Origin: Agromyces sp. S2-1-8
GTDB lineage: Bacteria > Actinomycetota > Actinomycetes > Actinomycetales > Microbacteriaceae
Reading direction: 5' to 3'
Assembly: GCF_021129215.1 (NCBI RefSeq)
Contig: NZ_JAJOLP010000002.1
Span: 19,624-83,623, forward strand
Length of the DNA stretch: 64,000 bases
Part shown: positions 42,682-53,300 of the stretch, in pieces
Position numbering within the stretch: the first letter of the stretch is position 1
Layout of the letters: each line of letters begins with the position of its first letter
The notes under the pieces: model-generated
The model's database searches: none
Seen by the model: the letters and a program-made list of their open reading frames with translations, nothing else
What the model was told of the DNA's origin: nothing
Program-made: the position numbers and the translations under genes

Positions 42682-43608
42682 ATGACCACAATCAACCGCG
42701 CAACGCTCGATCGCTGCATCGCCGTCATCAACGGCAAGGGGGGAGTCCTCAAGACGACCCTGGTCGCGAACCTCGGCGGCATGCTGGCCGCCAGCGGCTA
42801 CCGCGTGCTCATCGTCGACCTCGACCCGCAGGGCAATCTCGCCGAAGACCTCGGATACACCGAGGACGAGCGCAACGACGAGGGCCAGGCCCTCGCCGCC
42901 GCGCTCATGTTCGGCACGCAGCCGCAGCTGCTCGAGAACGTGCGAGAGAACCTGGACGTACTCATGGGCGGCCCCGAGCTCGACAGCGCATCGGCTGGCC
43001 TCGCAGCGAAGCAGGCCAAGAACCCCGAGGGCGCCAAGCTCTCGCTCGCGAAGATCCTGGAACGGCTCGCACCCAGCTACGACCTCGTGCTGCTTGACTG
43101 CCCGCCCGGCGACGAGATGCTGCAGACCAACGCCATCGCAGCCGCCCGCTGGGCGCTCGTGCCGGTCAAGAGCGACAAGTCGAGCCGCAAGGGCCTGACG
43201 GCCGTCGCGAAGCGGCTCGACGCCGTGCTCGACGTGAATCCCGACCTCTCGCTGCTCGGGATCGTGCTCGCCGATATCGACTCGGGCGCCCACCGCGTCG
43301 AGCGCGAGGCCCGACAGCACATCATCGAACTCTTCGGCTCCGACTCCGTGGTGTTCAACACCACCGTCCGCCACTCTGTCGCGACCGCGACCGCCGCGCG
43401 CGAGCGCGGCCTGCTCGTCGCCGAGCTCGACGAGTTCGTGAAGAACGGCCCCAAGTGGTACGAGATCCGCCGCGGCGAAGCCGAGGCCACCGGCCTCGCG
43501 CCCCGCACGGCAACCTCCGTCGCCGACGACCTGCAGTCGATCACCGAGGAAGTCGTGGCCCGGATCATGGCCGGCGAGGCCGTCACAGAGCAGGAGCAGC
43601 TGGCATGA
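42682..43608 (+). CDS. parA: ParA partition ATPase
   Basis: 308 residues. Walker A variant VINGKGGVLKTTLVANLGG near residue 16, VDLDPQGNLAEDLG as the A' motif, and VLLDCPPGDEMLQ (Walker B). The short N-terminus without an HTH puts it in the small ParA class that pairs with a ribbon-helix-helix centromere-binding protein; that gene overlaps it downstream. AAGGAGAG before the ATG. Repression by the partner at the repeat array upstream is likely. Confidence 0.9.
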   Translation: MTTINRATLDRCIAVINGKGGVLKTTLVANLGGMLAASGYRVLIVDLDPQGNLAEDLGYTEDERNDEGQALAAALMFGTQPQLLENVRENLDVLMGGPELDSASAGLAAKQAKNPEGAKLSLAKILERLAPSYDLVLLDCPPGDEMLQTNAIAAARWALVPVKSDKSSRKGLTAVAKRLDAVLDVNPDLSLLGIVLADIDSGAHRVEREARQHIIELFGSDSVVFNTTVRHSVATATAARERGLLVAELDEFVKNGPKWYEIRRGEAEATGLAPRTATSVADDLQSITEEVVARIMAGEAVTEQEQLA

Positions 43609-44063
43609 CCGACGCACCCAGGAAGATCGGCGGACTCGCGCCCCGGGCGGCCGGCGGCGACGCCCCGCCCCTCGGCCGACTGCTCCGCGAGAACCGGGAG
43701 GCAGCACCCGCCGCCCCGGCGCCCGCCGAGGTTGCACCTGCTGTCGATGAGACGCCGGCGCCCGTGGCCGCCACAGCGAAGCCAGCCGCCACGAGGGCGG
43801 CCCGCAAGCCGAAGGCGGCACCGAAGCGCAGTGCCACAGCTGACACGGGCAAGGGCACGGTCACGTTCTACATGCCGAACGACGATCGAGCTCGAGCACG
43901 AGCGACGTTCAAGGCGACCGCGCACCTCGAGGGCGACGAGAGCTTTTCCGACTTCCTCACCAAGGCAGTGAATGCCGAGGTCGAGCGGCGGGAGCTCGAG
44001 CACGGCGGCCCGTTCGCGGGCGGCGACACGCCGCTTCCGACCGGCCGCCCGATGCGCAGCTGA
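43605..44063 (+). CDS. Ribbon-helix-helix centromere-binding partner of ParA
   Basis: 152 residues. A Pro/Ala/Lys-rich flexible N-terminus (~85 residues) ends in an RHH fold: KGTVTFYMPNDDRARARATF (the beta strand and first helix) and SFSDFLTKAVNAEVERRE (second helix). The N-terminus has an Arg (GGLAPRAAGG) that could act as an arginine finger towards ParA. ATG 43605 overlaps the parA stop. It should bind the 9-bp repeats at 42472-42669. Confidence 0.8.
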   Translation: MTDAPRKIGGLAPRAAGGDAPPLGRLLRENREAAPAAPAPAEVAPAVDETPAPVAATAKPAATRAARKPKAAPKRSATADTGKGTVTFYMPNDDRARARATFKATAHLEGDESFSDFLTKAVNAEVERRELEHGGPFAGGDTPLPTGRPMRS

Positions 44064-44096
44064 AACCGCTGCCCGGCACGGAGGCCGGGAGCGGGG

Positions 44097-44115
44097 GAGG
44101 CGCCGTAGGCGCCTC
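44097..44115. terminator. 8-bp hairpin after the RHH gene
   Basis: GAGGCGCC, loop GTA, GGCGCCTC, 34 bp after the stop. Confidence 0.65.
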
Positions 44116-44152
44116 GTCGACGCGGTCTGACGGCCGCGGGGTTCTACCGCCT

Positions 44153-44352
44153 GACCTTCGTTCCTGACGCGCAATCATGGCCGCCCGCGGTCTCCGCGCA
44201 AGCCCCCTGTGGGGGTCGGCTCTCCCGAGACTTTCCGCACGCGGTCGCTCACGCTCCCTTATTTCGCGCGGAAACTCTCTCCTTCGCCACCCTCCGGGTT
44301 GACGCTCCGCCGCTTCGGGCGGCACATGCTCCGCCCATCAGGAAGGAAGGCA
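44153..44352 (+). promoter_or_regulatory. Structured leader C upstream of nrdH-1
   Basis: About 200 nt closed by CCTTCGTTCCTGA (44155-44167) and TCAGGAAGGAAGG (44338-44350), 12 of 13 pairs. Interior parts resemble leaders A and B: CTTTCCGCACGCGGTCGCTC at 44231 against the CTTTCGCGG block, and TTATTTCGCG at the place of TATTCCACG. The similarity is weaker and unproven. The ribosome binding site begins about 12 nt after the right arm. Confidence 0.5.
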
Positions 44353-44374
44353 TCAGCTGAGCGAGGTGGAAGAG

Positions 44375-44603
44375 ATGGTCAAGGCCTACGCGAAGCCGTC
44401 ATGCGTCCAGTGCAACGCGATCCATCGGGCGTTGGACAGCAAGGGCATCGAGTACGAGGTGATCGATCTGAGCATCGACGCCGAGGCGCTCGAGGAGGTC
44501 AAGGCACTCGGATACCTGCAGGCGCCGGTCGTCGTCACTGACTCGGATCACTGGTCGGGCTTCCCGGCCGGACAAGATCGACGAGCTCACGTCGGGGGAG
44601 TGA
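44375..44603 (+). pseudogene. NrdH-like redoxin with a +1 frameshift
   Basis: MVKAYAKPSCVQCNAIHRAL carries the CVQC active site of NrdH redoxins (electron donors of class Ib ribonucleotide reductase), and LQAPVVVTDSDHWSGF the later cis-Pro region. After GF the frame is lost: one C too many at about 44563 (TTCCCGGCC) where RPDKIDELTSGE would continue and stop at 44603. The break lies near the C-terminus, so a longer variant could fold partly. An intact relative is at 57820-58071. Ribosome binding site GAGGTGGAAGAG. Confidence 0.75.
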
Positions 44604-44676
44604 GGCAGCATCGGCACAGATCCAACGCAACGCTATCGAACGAGACGAACTGAACCGATACCCAAGGAGTAGAGCA

Positions 44677-45042
44677 ATGGCAACGCGAACCATCACCGGC
44701 AACCTGGCCGCCGACCCCGACGTCGTGCAGGCCGGCAGCATCAAGATCACCAAGTTCCGCGTGATCGAGAACACGGGGGAGTACCGCCGCGGCGAGTACG
44801 TCGAGCACGACACCCCGACCACGCACTACGTCGAAGCGAAGTTCGAGCTCGGCGAGAACGCGGCCGCGACCCTGCAGAAGGGCGACGCCGTGATCGTCGT
44901 CGGCCGAGAGCACACGAACACCCGGGGCCCGGACGACGCGAAGCAGTACGGCCGCACCATCGACGCCGAGAACATCGGTGTCAGCCTCGCCCGAGCAGTC
45001 GCCCAGGTGCGACGAGTCGTCGCCGACGACGACGGGCAGTGA
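44677..45042 (+). CDS. ssb: Single-stranded DNA-binding protein (SSB)
   Basis: 121 residues, OB-fold only. MATRTITGNLAADPDVVQAG, KITKFRVIENTGEYRRGEYV and GDAVIVVGREHTNTRG give the SSB strand order. It lacks the acidic C-terminal tip (DDDIPF) of chromosomal SSB but ends in VADDDGQ. It would coat single-stranded plasmid DNA during transfer or replication. AAGGAGTAG is 6 nt upstream of the ATG. Confidence 0.85.
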   Translation: MATRTITGNLAADPDVVQAGSIKITKFRVIENTGEYRRGEYVEHDTPTTHYVEAKFELGENAAATLQKGDAVIVVGREHTNTRGPDDAKQYGRTIDAENIGVSLARAVAQVRRVVADDDGQ

Positions 45043-45243
45043 GCGCACGGGGGCCGCCGCCGGCCGGCCCCACCCTCGACTCAGTCAGTGGCAGCAGAGA
45101 GAGGATCTACCCATGGGTGAACAGCCGGCCGTCGTCGACACAGCGCAGTCTGCGCCCAGGCCCAACGGGCCGTAGGGCCGTCGCGCCACGTGACTCTCCC
45201 GTCTAGGCGCTCGTCTGGCGACTCTCTCCCGCCGGACATATGC

Positions 45244-45269
45244 AGGGACGGCCCTTCGGGGCCGGCCCT
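45244..45269 (+). terminator. Hairpin with TTCG tetraloop and T tail
   Basis: AGGGACGGCCC, TTCG, GGGCCGGCCCT with one A-G mismatch, followed by TT. It separates ssb from the antitoxin gene. Confidence 0.75.
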
Positions 45270-45351
45270 TTCGACTGGCCGCTCGAGCGGCCTCCTAGGC
45301 CCTGCCAGAGGCCGCGGTTTACGATTGAGAGCGAGGGAGGATCCCGCTATG

Positions 45352-45558
45352 AGCATCAAGACTGCACCGTTCGCGCCCGAAGAGGTCGCGCGCCGCCGCG
45401 AGATCCTGGCCGACACCCGCCACTCGATCGAGATGGAGGGCGGCACCGTGCCCGCCGACACCGAGGCTGTCTTCCAGCGTTGGGCGCGCGGCGAAATCAC
45501 CCTCGAGGAGATGGGCGCCGAGGTCCGCCGTCTCTACCCGTCGACGGCGCACCAGTGA
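45352..45558 (+). CDS. VbhA-like Fic antitoxin
   Basis: 68 residues. FAPEEVARRREILADTRHSI, then MEGGTVPADTEAVFQRWARG and EITLEEMGAEVRRLY, is the VbhA fold. It contains the Fic inhibitory motif [S/T]xxxE[G/N] as S-I-E-M-E-G; its Glu would block the ATP site of the Fic partner. The next gene starts at GTG 45555 inside its stop, so they are translated together. Start ATG 45352 preceded by GAGGGAGG. Confidence 0.85.
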   Translation, partial: SIKTAPFAPEEVARRREILADTRHSIEMEGGTVPADTEAVFQRWARGEITLEEMGAEVRRLYPSTAHQ

Positions 45559-46341
45559 CGTCAGACGATCGCCCCTGGGAGACGGGCGACCGAAGACGAG
45601 CGCTGGGAGGGGTACCTGATCCCGGGTACCCACATCCTGCGCAACCTCGCGCCACGGCCGCTTGAGACGGTCGAGGCGCTGCGTGCGTTCGAAGACTCGA
45701 ACGTCGCTGCCCGGCTGATCGAGATTCGCATGGAACCGATCGTGGGCAACTATGACACCGAGCATTGGCGGGCGATTCACCGGCACCTCTTCCAGGACGT
45801 CTATCCGTGGGCCGGCGACCTGCGCACGGTGAACATCGCGAAGGGAAAGTTCTTCGTCGCGCCCGAGCACATCCGAGGCGCCGTCGACGATATGGCCCGA
45901 GCTCTGGCCGAGGAGAGCCATTTGAAGCAGCTGCCGCCGCTGAGGTTTGCCGATCGGCTCACGGACTACTACAACTACCTCACATCGTGCACTCTGGCCG
46001 CGAGGGTAACGGGCGCACGCAGCGGGCGTTCTGGGACGAGGTGGCGCAAGGCCGGCCACCGGATCGACTGGCGATCGGGAGCGTTTAAGGAGCGCAACGA
46101 CGAAGCGTCGCTCGAGGCGAGGAAGAACGACAACCTGGAGCCGCTGCGCGCGATGATGCGTGAGTGCGTCGTGTCGACGCCGCAGTGGGCGGCACGCCAG
46201 CAGGCGATCGCCGCGACACGTCTCGCGGCGGCCGATTCGGCTGGCCGCGCACCAGGTGCAGGGGCGCCTCAGGTGGGGGTTCAGAGCCCTCGCCCGGCGC
46301 CGTACTACAGCGGCCCTCAGGATCCCGGCCGTGGCTACTGA
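45555..46341 (+). pseudogene. Fic-domain AMP-transferase (toxin) broken by three frame changes
   Basis: The protein pieces fit a Fic toxin of the VbhT type. GTG 45555 gives TSDDRPWETGD in frame 0, then frame +1 from about 45589 (TEDERWEGYLIPGTHILRNL, WRAIHRHLFQDVYPWAGDLR). At about 45980 the frame returns to 0: HIVHSGREGNGRTQRAFWDE, the catalytic HxFx[D/E]GNGRxxR loop (with Ser-Gly for Pro-Phe), and at about 46048 goes to +1 again (KAGHRIDWRSGAFKERNDEA). So only a short piece containing the active site is out of frame with both sides. As read, it cannot be an active Fic enzyme. Confidence 0.8.
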
Positions 46342-46678
46342 AAAAGCAGCGCGTGACCGTGCGCGGACTCGGCGTATTCGCAGCTGTGTGAAGAGGGAGC
46401 GCGGGCAAGCTGCGATGTGTGGATCAGTCGCGTGCCAGCCAGACGATCGCCGCGAGGCCCTTACGCGCCTCGGCTGAAACCGTCGCTCGACACACGGAAG
46501 ACCGTGCGACACACACCTAAGCAACGCCGCAGGACACGTAACTGTGCTCACTCGTGCACGGTAGGGCGGGCTTGATTCCGAATGATGAGGTTGGCCTATT
46601 CCTGCGTAATGAACCCACGCTTCGGGTGGTCATCATCTGTAGCGGACGGTGGCGTCCGCCTGATTTGGGGGTCACGCG
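46342..46678. other. Gap between fic and the RHS locus
   Basis: About 335 bases. No gene supported. The stretch at 46475-46520 has a loose inverted repeat (CGACACACGG ... CCGTGCGACACAC). It probably holds the promoter of the following unit. Confidence 0.4.
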
Positions 46679-47350
46679 GTGTCGCGTTCGAAGCTGTCCA
46701 TCCTCGGTGCCGTGCTGACGGCGGGCCTTGTCCTCGGTGGCGCAGTCGCCGCACAGGCGGCCGCACAGGCGGCCCCGTTCGAGAGCCGAACGATAAATAC
46801 TGCGGCGCAGGACACGGAGACCGAGTTCGGGAATGACTCAGACCTCGACACCATTCCCGATGAGGTCGAACGGGAAGTGTGTGGGTCCGCCGCGTGCGCG
46901 ACCGGTCTGGAAGACACCGACTCCGATGGGATCCCGGACTGGACCGAGGTCCTCGCCTCGGGCACCACGACCGGGGCCTCGCCGAAGAAGGATCGTGACG
47001 GCGACGGCATCCCCGACTATGCCGAACGCCTCGTCTGCGGTTCCGACACCTGTTCGAACAGCCTCGAAGATGCGGACGGGGACCGGATCGGTGACTGGGT
47101 CGAGTTCGTGATCTGTGGGTCGCGTGAGTGCGCCGACGGGACCGAGGATTACGACGGCAACGGGATCGCTGACGCGGTGGAGCTTGCGGCGTGTGTGAAG
47201 CGGGTCGATGATCTCGCGTGGACGGGGTTCGCGTGGCTGTGGCTTGGCGCCGTCGCTCTGTGTCTCATCGTGGCGGGCGGGACCGCGTTGATCGTTCGAC
47301 AGGCGCGTCGCCGTGGCGTCGCGAACGCTGGGGCGGGTGACGGCGAGTGA
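46679..47350 (+). CDS. Surface protein with thrombospondin-type-3 repeats and LAWTG sorting signal
   Basis: 223 residues. Signal peptide (~1-28, cleavage near AQAA), then a calcium-binding region with Asp-rich units (DSDLDTIPDEVE, DTDSDGIPDWTE, DRDGDGIPDYAE, DADGDRIGDWVE, DYDGNGIADAVE) alternating with CGS.C pairs. The C-terminus LAWTG, a TM helix and RQARRRG form a sorting signal of the LAxTG type used by class E sortases. GTG 46679 has GGGGG 7 nt upstream. Its stop overlaps the GTG of the RHS gene, so the two are coupled and it may hold the RHS protein at the cell surface. Confidence 0.8.
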   Translation: MSRSKLSILGAVLTAGLVLGGAVAAQAAAQAAPFESRTINTAAQDTETEFGNDSDLDTIPDEVEREVCGSAACATGLEDTDSDGIPDWTEVLASGTTTGASPKKDRDGDGIPDYAERLVCGSDTCSNSLEDADGDRIGDWVEFVICGSRECADGTEDYDGNGIADAVELAACVKRVDDLAWTGFAWLWLGAVALCLIVAGGTALIVRQARRRGVANAGAGDGE

Positions 47351-50300
47351 CCCGGCCCGTGCGTCGGAAGAGTTGGGAACCGACCCCTGGCGATAGTTCG
47401 TTCACGGGGTGGTTGCGCCGTCAATGGCGGGTGTGGTCTTGGCGGGGCATCGCGGTCATCGTCATCGCCGGGCTCGCGCTTCAGGGCAGCGTGACCAGTG
47501 CCGAGGCGTCGCCGCTGCAACTGGCGGCTGAGGCGCGACAGGCGGTCCTCGACGAGGTACGTGCTGCGGCGGCCGCGGAACGCATGGCCACCGAGAACCC
47601 GAAAGACGAGGCAGCGCCGCTCGCTGAAGCGACGTTGAACCCGTACAGCCCGGCGACCATTGAAGCTGAGGAAGTTGGCCTGGCCGCGGAGTTCTCAGGC
47701 AACGAGCTCGAAGCCCCGGTCGACCTTTCGGTGTCGGAGCTTGGGAAGCCTGCTCGCCGGACCGCCGCCGCGGAGACGCAGGGCGTGGTCGTATCGGACA
47801 CGGTGGAGATCACTGCGACCGCAGCCGATGGCACGGACGTGACCCAGTTCCCAGCCGCGTACGAAACCACGACCGACGACGCCGGCGTCGAGACCGCCGT
47901 CGACGTCGTGCCCGGAGTCAGCCTTGCCCTCAAGGTCGACGAGGGCAAGATCGAAGCGAACGATCTCGATCCGGCGTCACTGCGCATGCTTACCCGTGAG
48001 ACCGAGGGCGAAGCATGGACCGAACTCCCGTCATACTACGACGCGGACGCTGGGGTGGTGCGGGCGGAATCGTCGCACCTGTCGCAGTTCGTCGTGATCG
48101 GGGTGAAGTTCATTCCGCCGCCGGGCCCGTCGATCGTGCTGGACCCGGACGATGACCTCGCGAACACGACCTCGCCGTGGCAAGCCACCGAGCTGCCGTA
48201 CAACTCCGCGCTGGCGACCCAGCTCGCGCCGATGCTGACCGATCGGTGTCTCGCGAACGTGGTGATCACTCGCGGTGCGGGGGTGCCCGAGGTGTCGTCG
48301 GAGTTGCGGGCGAACATCGCGAGGGCTGCGAACCCGGCGGTGACGCTCACGATCGGGTTCGACGCTCTGGCTGGGCACGGGTGGGGGTCTGACCCGTCCG
48401 AGGGTGGCACGTTCCTGTATCCCCGCGGCAACGGCAAGGACGCCGCGCTACTGTCGAGCCTCCGCACGGAAATGCCCGGGTACACGGGGCGTCCTGCTGC
48501 GGAGCGTCCGCGGACGGCGGATCTGCCGCACGCCCCGTACAACAACCTGCCGGGGGCAGTGGTGCACATGGAAACCCTGTACCTGGACAACAACTTCGAC
48601 CAGCCCGTCATAGCGAACGGGTTCCAGCACATCGTCAACGGCGTCTTCACGGGCCTCGGGAAGTACCTCGAAGCGCAGGGGTTTGACTGCACGGACCCGG
48701 TGACGGGCGGGTGGCCGGCGCGCCCGTCGAAGGCTGAGATTGAACGGTGGCGGCACCTGGGCTACCAGAACTACCAGACCTACGGCGCCGACCCGATCTC
48801 GTTCGCGACCGGCAACCTCCTCGAAGACGAACCGCTGTTCACGCTCGCCGGGCCGGGGGAGCAGGAGATCGATCTCACCCTGATCTACAACTCCCAGGAC
48901 GGGCGCCTGTCGCGGACTGGTGCGGGATGGTCGTTCGGGCTGGGCGGGCGTGCGCAACGCTTTGACGACGGGTCCGTGATGGTCGTCCGCGGCGACGGTG
49001 CCTCGTTCGTGTTCAACCCGGACGGGTCCGGCGGATACAAGGCCGCCGACCCCGGCACCCACCTCACCCTCAAGGAAGCCGGGCTGGGACAGCTGCAGCT
49101 CACGCACGCGAATGGTGAAGCCTGGGTGTATGACGCCTCGGATATCGAGGGTATTGGTGAACTGATCCGGCACACAGACCGGCAGGGCAACGCCACGACC
49201 CTCAGCTACGGGGCCGCGAACCCGGATGTGCACCAGTTCGTGCCGCTCACGAAGATCACCGACGCCGCCGGACAGACCGTCACGGTAGGGAACGACGCAG
49301 TGGGCCGGATCACCTCGTTCACCCACCCCGACGGGCGGGTATGGAAGCTCGGCTACGACAGCGCCGGGAACCTTGCGAAGATCACGAGCCCGGACGGGCG
49401 GGTGCGGACGTTCACGTACGACGGCAAGCATCAGATGGCCACCGCGACCGATGCGGCCGGGGTCGTGTATTTGAAGAACGAGTACGACAGTGCGGGGCGG
49501 GTGGTGAAGCAGTGGGACGCCGACGGCAACCTCCGCACCATCAAGTACGACAAGGGCACCACGACGTACACCGATGCGGAGGGCAAGGTCACGACCTTCA
49601 CGGTCGATGACCACGCCCGGATCACCGGGATCACGAACCCGACCGGTGCCACCGCTACGTACACGTTCGACAAGGCGGGTAACGTGACCGGGTACGTGGA
49701 TGAGGCGGGCCGGAAGACGTTCACCGAGTACGACCAGAACGGGAACCCGACCAAGGTCACCCGCCCCGGCGGGCAGGTCACCCAGTACACCTACACCCCC
49801 ACGGGCGAGGTCGCGTCGACCACGGACCTGGGCGGGGACCGGACCACGACCAACACGGTCAACGGGAAGGGCCTCACCACGAGTGTGTTGCAGGCCGACG
49901 GCACGACGGTCAGGTACGAGTACAACGCGGCTGGGGACATCACGAAGGTGATCCAACCGTCGGGTGCGACCACGACGTACGGGTACGACGCCCGCGGGAA
50001 CGTCACGAAGGTGACCGACCCGAACGGGGCAGTCACATCGTTCGCATATGACGCGGCGAACCGGATGACCTCGACAACCGACCCGAACGGGAACTCCACG
50101 ACCCTTAGGTGGGACACTGCCGACCGGCTCGTCAGCCAGACCGATGCCGCCGGTGGGATCACCACGTACTCGTACGACAAACTCGACCGGGTGACCAGCC
50201 GGACCGACCCTGATGGGGCGGTCACGACGTACGGGTGGGACAAACTCTTCCGCCTCGTCACCGTCACCGCACCCGACGGCGGCGTCAGCAAGTACGCGTA

Positions 50301-53300
50301 CAACCGCGAAGACGACCTCACCTCGTCGACTGACCCGCTCGGGAACCAGACGAAGTACTTGCTCGATGACCTCTACCGACCGATCACGGTGGTCGACCCG
50401 AACGGTGGCGAGTGGCAGCGCAGCTATGACGAGGTCGGCAACACCACCAGCACGACCGACCCCGAAGGGGCGACGATCACGACCGAGTTCGACCCGGCCG
50501 ACCAACCCACCACGGTGGCGGGGCCGATCGGGATCACCGAGCACACCACGTACGACGATGCCGGCCGGGTCACGAAGACGGCGGACGCGGACGGGAACGA
50601 GGTCCGCTACGAGTACGACCAGATGGATCGAGTGGTGAAGGTCACCGACCAGGAAGGCTACGTCACGGAATACCTGTACGACGTCGACGGCCACCTTGTC
50701 GGCATGGTCGACCGGAACGGGAACCCGACCAAGTACAAGGTCGACCTGGCCGGGCAGGTCGTGGCCGTGACGGATCAGACCGGGGCGGTCACCGGGTACG
50801 AGTATGACCCCGCCGGGAACGTGATCGCGTCGACGAACCCGCTCGGGAACCGCTCCACGTCAACCTACGACGCACTGAACCGGGTCGCGACGATCACCGA
50901 CCCGCTCGGGAACACCACCGCCTACGGGTACGACCCCATGTCCCGCGTCACCAGCGTGACGGACGCGAACGCGCACACCCGCGGGTTCGGCTATGACCCC
51001 GCCGGTCGCGTTGCGGCTGTCACCGACGCGGCCGGCGGCACCACCACCTACCGGTACGACCAAGCCGGCAACCAGACCGGCATGATCGATGGAAACGGGA
51101 ACGAAACCCGTTACCAGTACGACCCCGCCGCTCAACTGGTCGAGGTCATCGAGGGGTACGTGAAGGATGCGGACCCGTCCTCGGACGTGAATGTCAGCAC
51201 CCGGTACGAGTACACCCCCGCCGGGAACCTCGCGGGAATCACTGATCCGAACGAGCACCAGACCAGGTTCGAGTACGACCCGGCCGGGCAGGTCGTGAAG
51301 GAAACTAACCCCGCGGGGACCTCATGGTCGTACGAGTACGACGCGCGGGGGCTCCTCACCAAGGAGGCCACCCCGAACGGCACCATCAGCTACGGATACA
51401 CGCCCCGTGGTGACCGCGCCACCATGTCCTTCCCCGGCATGGACGCGGAGTACGAGTACAGTCCGGAACAGCAGTTGATCGCGATGACCGACCCGACCGG
51501 GGCGACCGGGTGGAAGTACGACCCGGTTGGGCGAATGACGGAACAGCTTGACTCGAACGAGCAGCGTCTCGGCTACAGCTATGACGTGGCGGGGCAGTTG
51601 GTCACCTTGAGCATGCCCGAGGGCGACGACATCGGCTACGCATACGACAAGGCCGGCAATGCCATCTCGTTGACGAGCCCGTGGGGTGATGTGAGCTCGT
51701 CGTACGACCCGGTCGGGAACCTGACCCAGAAGGAACGATCCAACGGCGTCACCACCACCTACGACTACGACCCTACGGATCGGGTCGCGTCGATCACCCA
51801 TCAGACCCCGGCACCGGCGGTGTCCCACACCCCCAAATCGCCGGTGCCGGTTGAACCCCTGAAGCAGACCGCCAAGGAATGCGCGCTCACCAGCGGGTAC
51901 CTCGGCGACCGGGCCCTGCCGAACCTCGAGGGCGAACATCCCGACTGTGTGAAGACCTGGGACTACCTGAACCGACGAACTCAACCCGCGATCGCAGCCC
52001 CGGCGCTACCCGGTGACGAGCTCCGGTACGACTACACCTACGACCCGGCCGGCAACGTCACCAACGCCACCCGCACCCTCGGGGCACCCGTCAGCGAAGC
52101 TCCTGACACCGCGACCGATACGGCCCCGGCACCGGAAACGCCGGCCGTGCCGGAACCGAAGACCCTGGGACGTGACTTCAGTTACGACAGTCTGAACCGG
52201 CTCACCGAGTCGACGGCGACGACCGGCGAGGTCAACACCTACGGGTACGACCCGGCCGGCAACCGCACCCGTTGGGAACGTGAGAACGCCACCGACGGGC
52301 CCGATTTCACCGTCGCCGCCTCGTACAACGAGGTCAACCAGGTCACCGCGACGACCGGGCACCCGGACGGTGACGCGAGCTACCGATACGACAGTGCCGG
52401 GAACCGGACCGGGCAGCAGATCGGCGGGGTCGACACCAGCTACGGGTACGACGCAACCGGACGCACCACCACCGCCACCGATCCCGAACGTTCGAGCAGC
52501 TACGGCTACGACGGCCTCGGCCGCCGCACCACGGCCACAGACAAGAACCAGTACTCGACTCAGACCACGACGACCGTGTTCGACAGGCTAACCCCCGTCG
52601 GCACGGACAACAACGTGCACGGCGTCACCACCCTCGTCCGGGACATTGCGGGCGAGCTCGAACTCCAAATCGGCGGCACGGACACCGGGGAGCGGTGGGC
52701 ACTACTCGACCGCCTCGCATCCACCGTCGCGCAGACCGACACTAACGGTGCAATCACCGACCTGTCCGACTACACCGACTACGGCATCCAAGATCTCGAA
52801 TCCGTGAGCTGGGGCGCAGCAGTCGACTACACCGGTGAACCCGGCGACATCAGCCGCGGGACCAACCAGTTCCACGCCCGCACCTACGACCCCACGACCG
52901 GAGTCTGGGCTGCACAAGACACCTGGCGCGGACTGCTAGGAGCGCCGCAGACGCTGAACCGATACGGCTACGTTCTGGCCAATCCGGCGACCCTGGTCGA
53001 CGCGCTCGGCAACCGGCCCTGGGATCCCGCCATCAGCGTCAAGGGCAAGAACAAGGACGGCTGGGTCTACGGACCACCCGACCGCAGCCAGGTTGTCCCG
53101 GCGCAGGATGATCCAAACGACCGCTACAACGACAGCGATGCATGCTACGACTGGGAACCTTGCGCAAAGACCGCCGAACTCGTACTGCCAGTCCACCGGA
53201 CCAGCGACCTCGTCGGCACGGAACCATTCCAGGTCAACGGCCGGTTCACCTGCGCAGCCGACCTCATCTACCAATCAAACGCATACACGAACGGTTCCTG

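Noticed and set aside
42497..42685. Small peptide frame through the 9-bp repeats (LATLATLA pattern)
   Set aside because: Any 9-bp array keeps a frame open for three-residue repeats; there is no ribosome binding site before the ATG, and the DNA repeat explains it.
48448..50694. 748-codon minus-strand frame inside the RHS gene
   Set aside because: It mirrors the YD repeats (a repetitive Val/Gly/Arg pattern) and has no start signal; RHS on the plus strand is certain.
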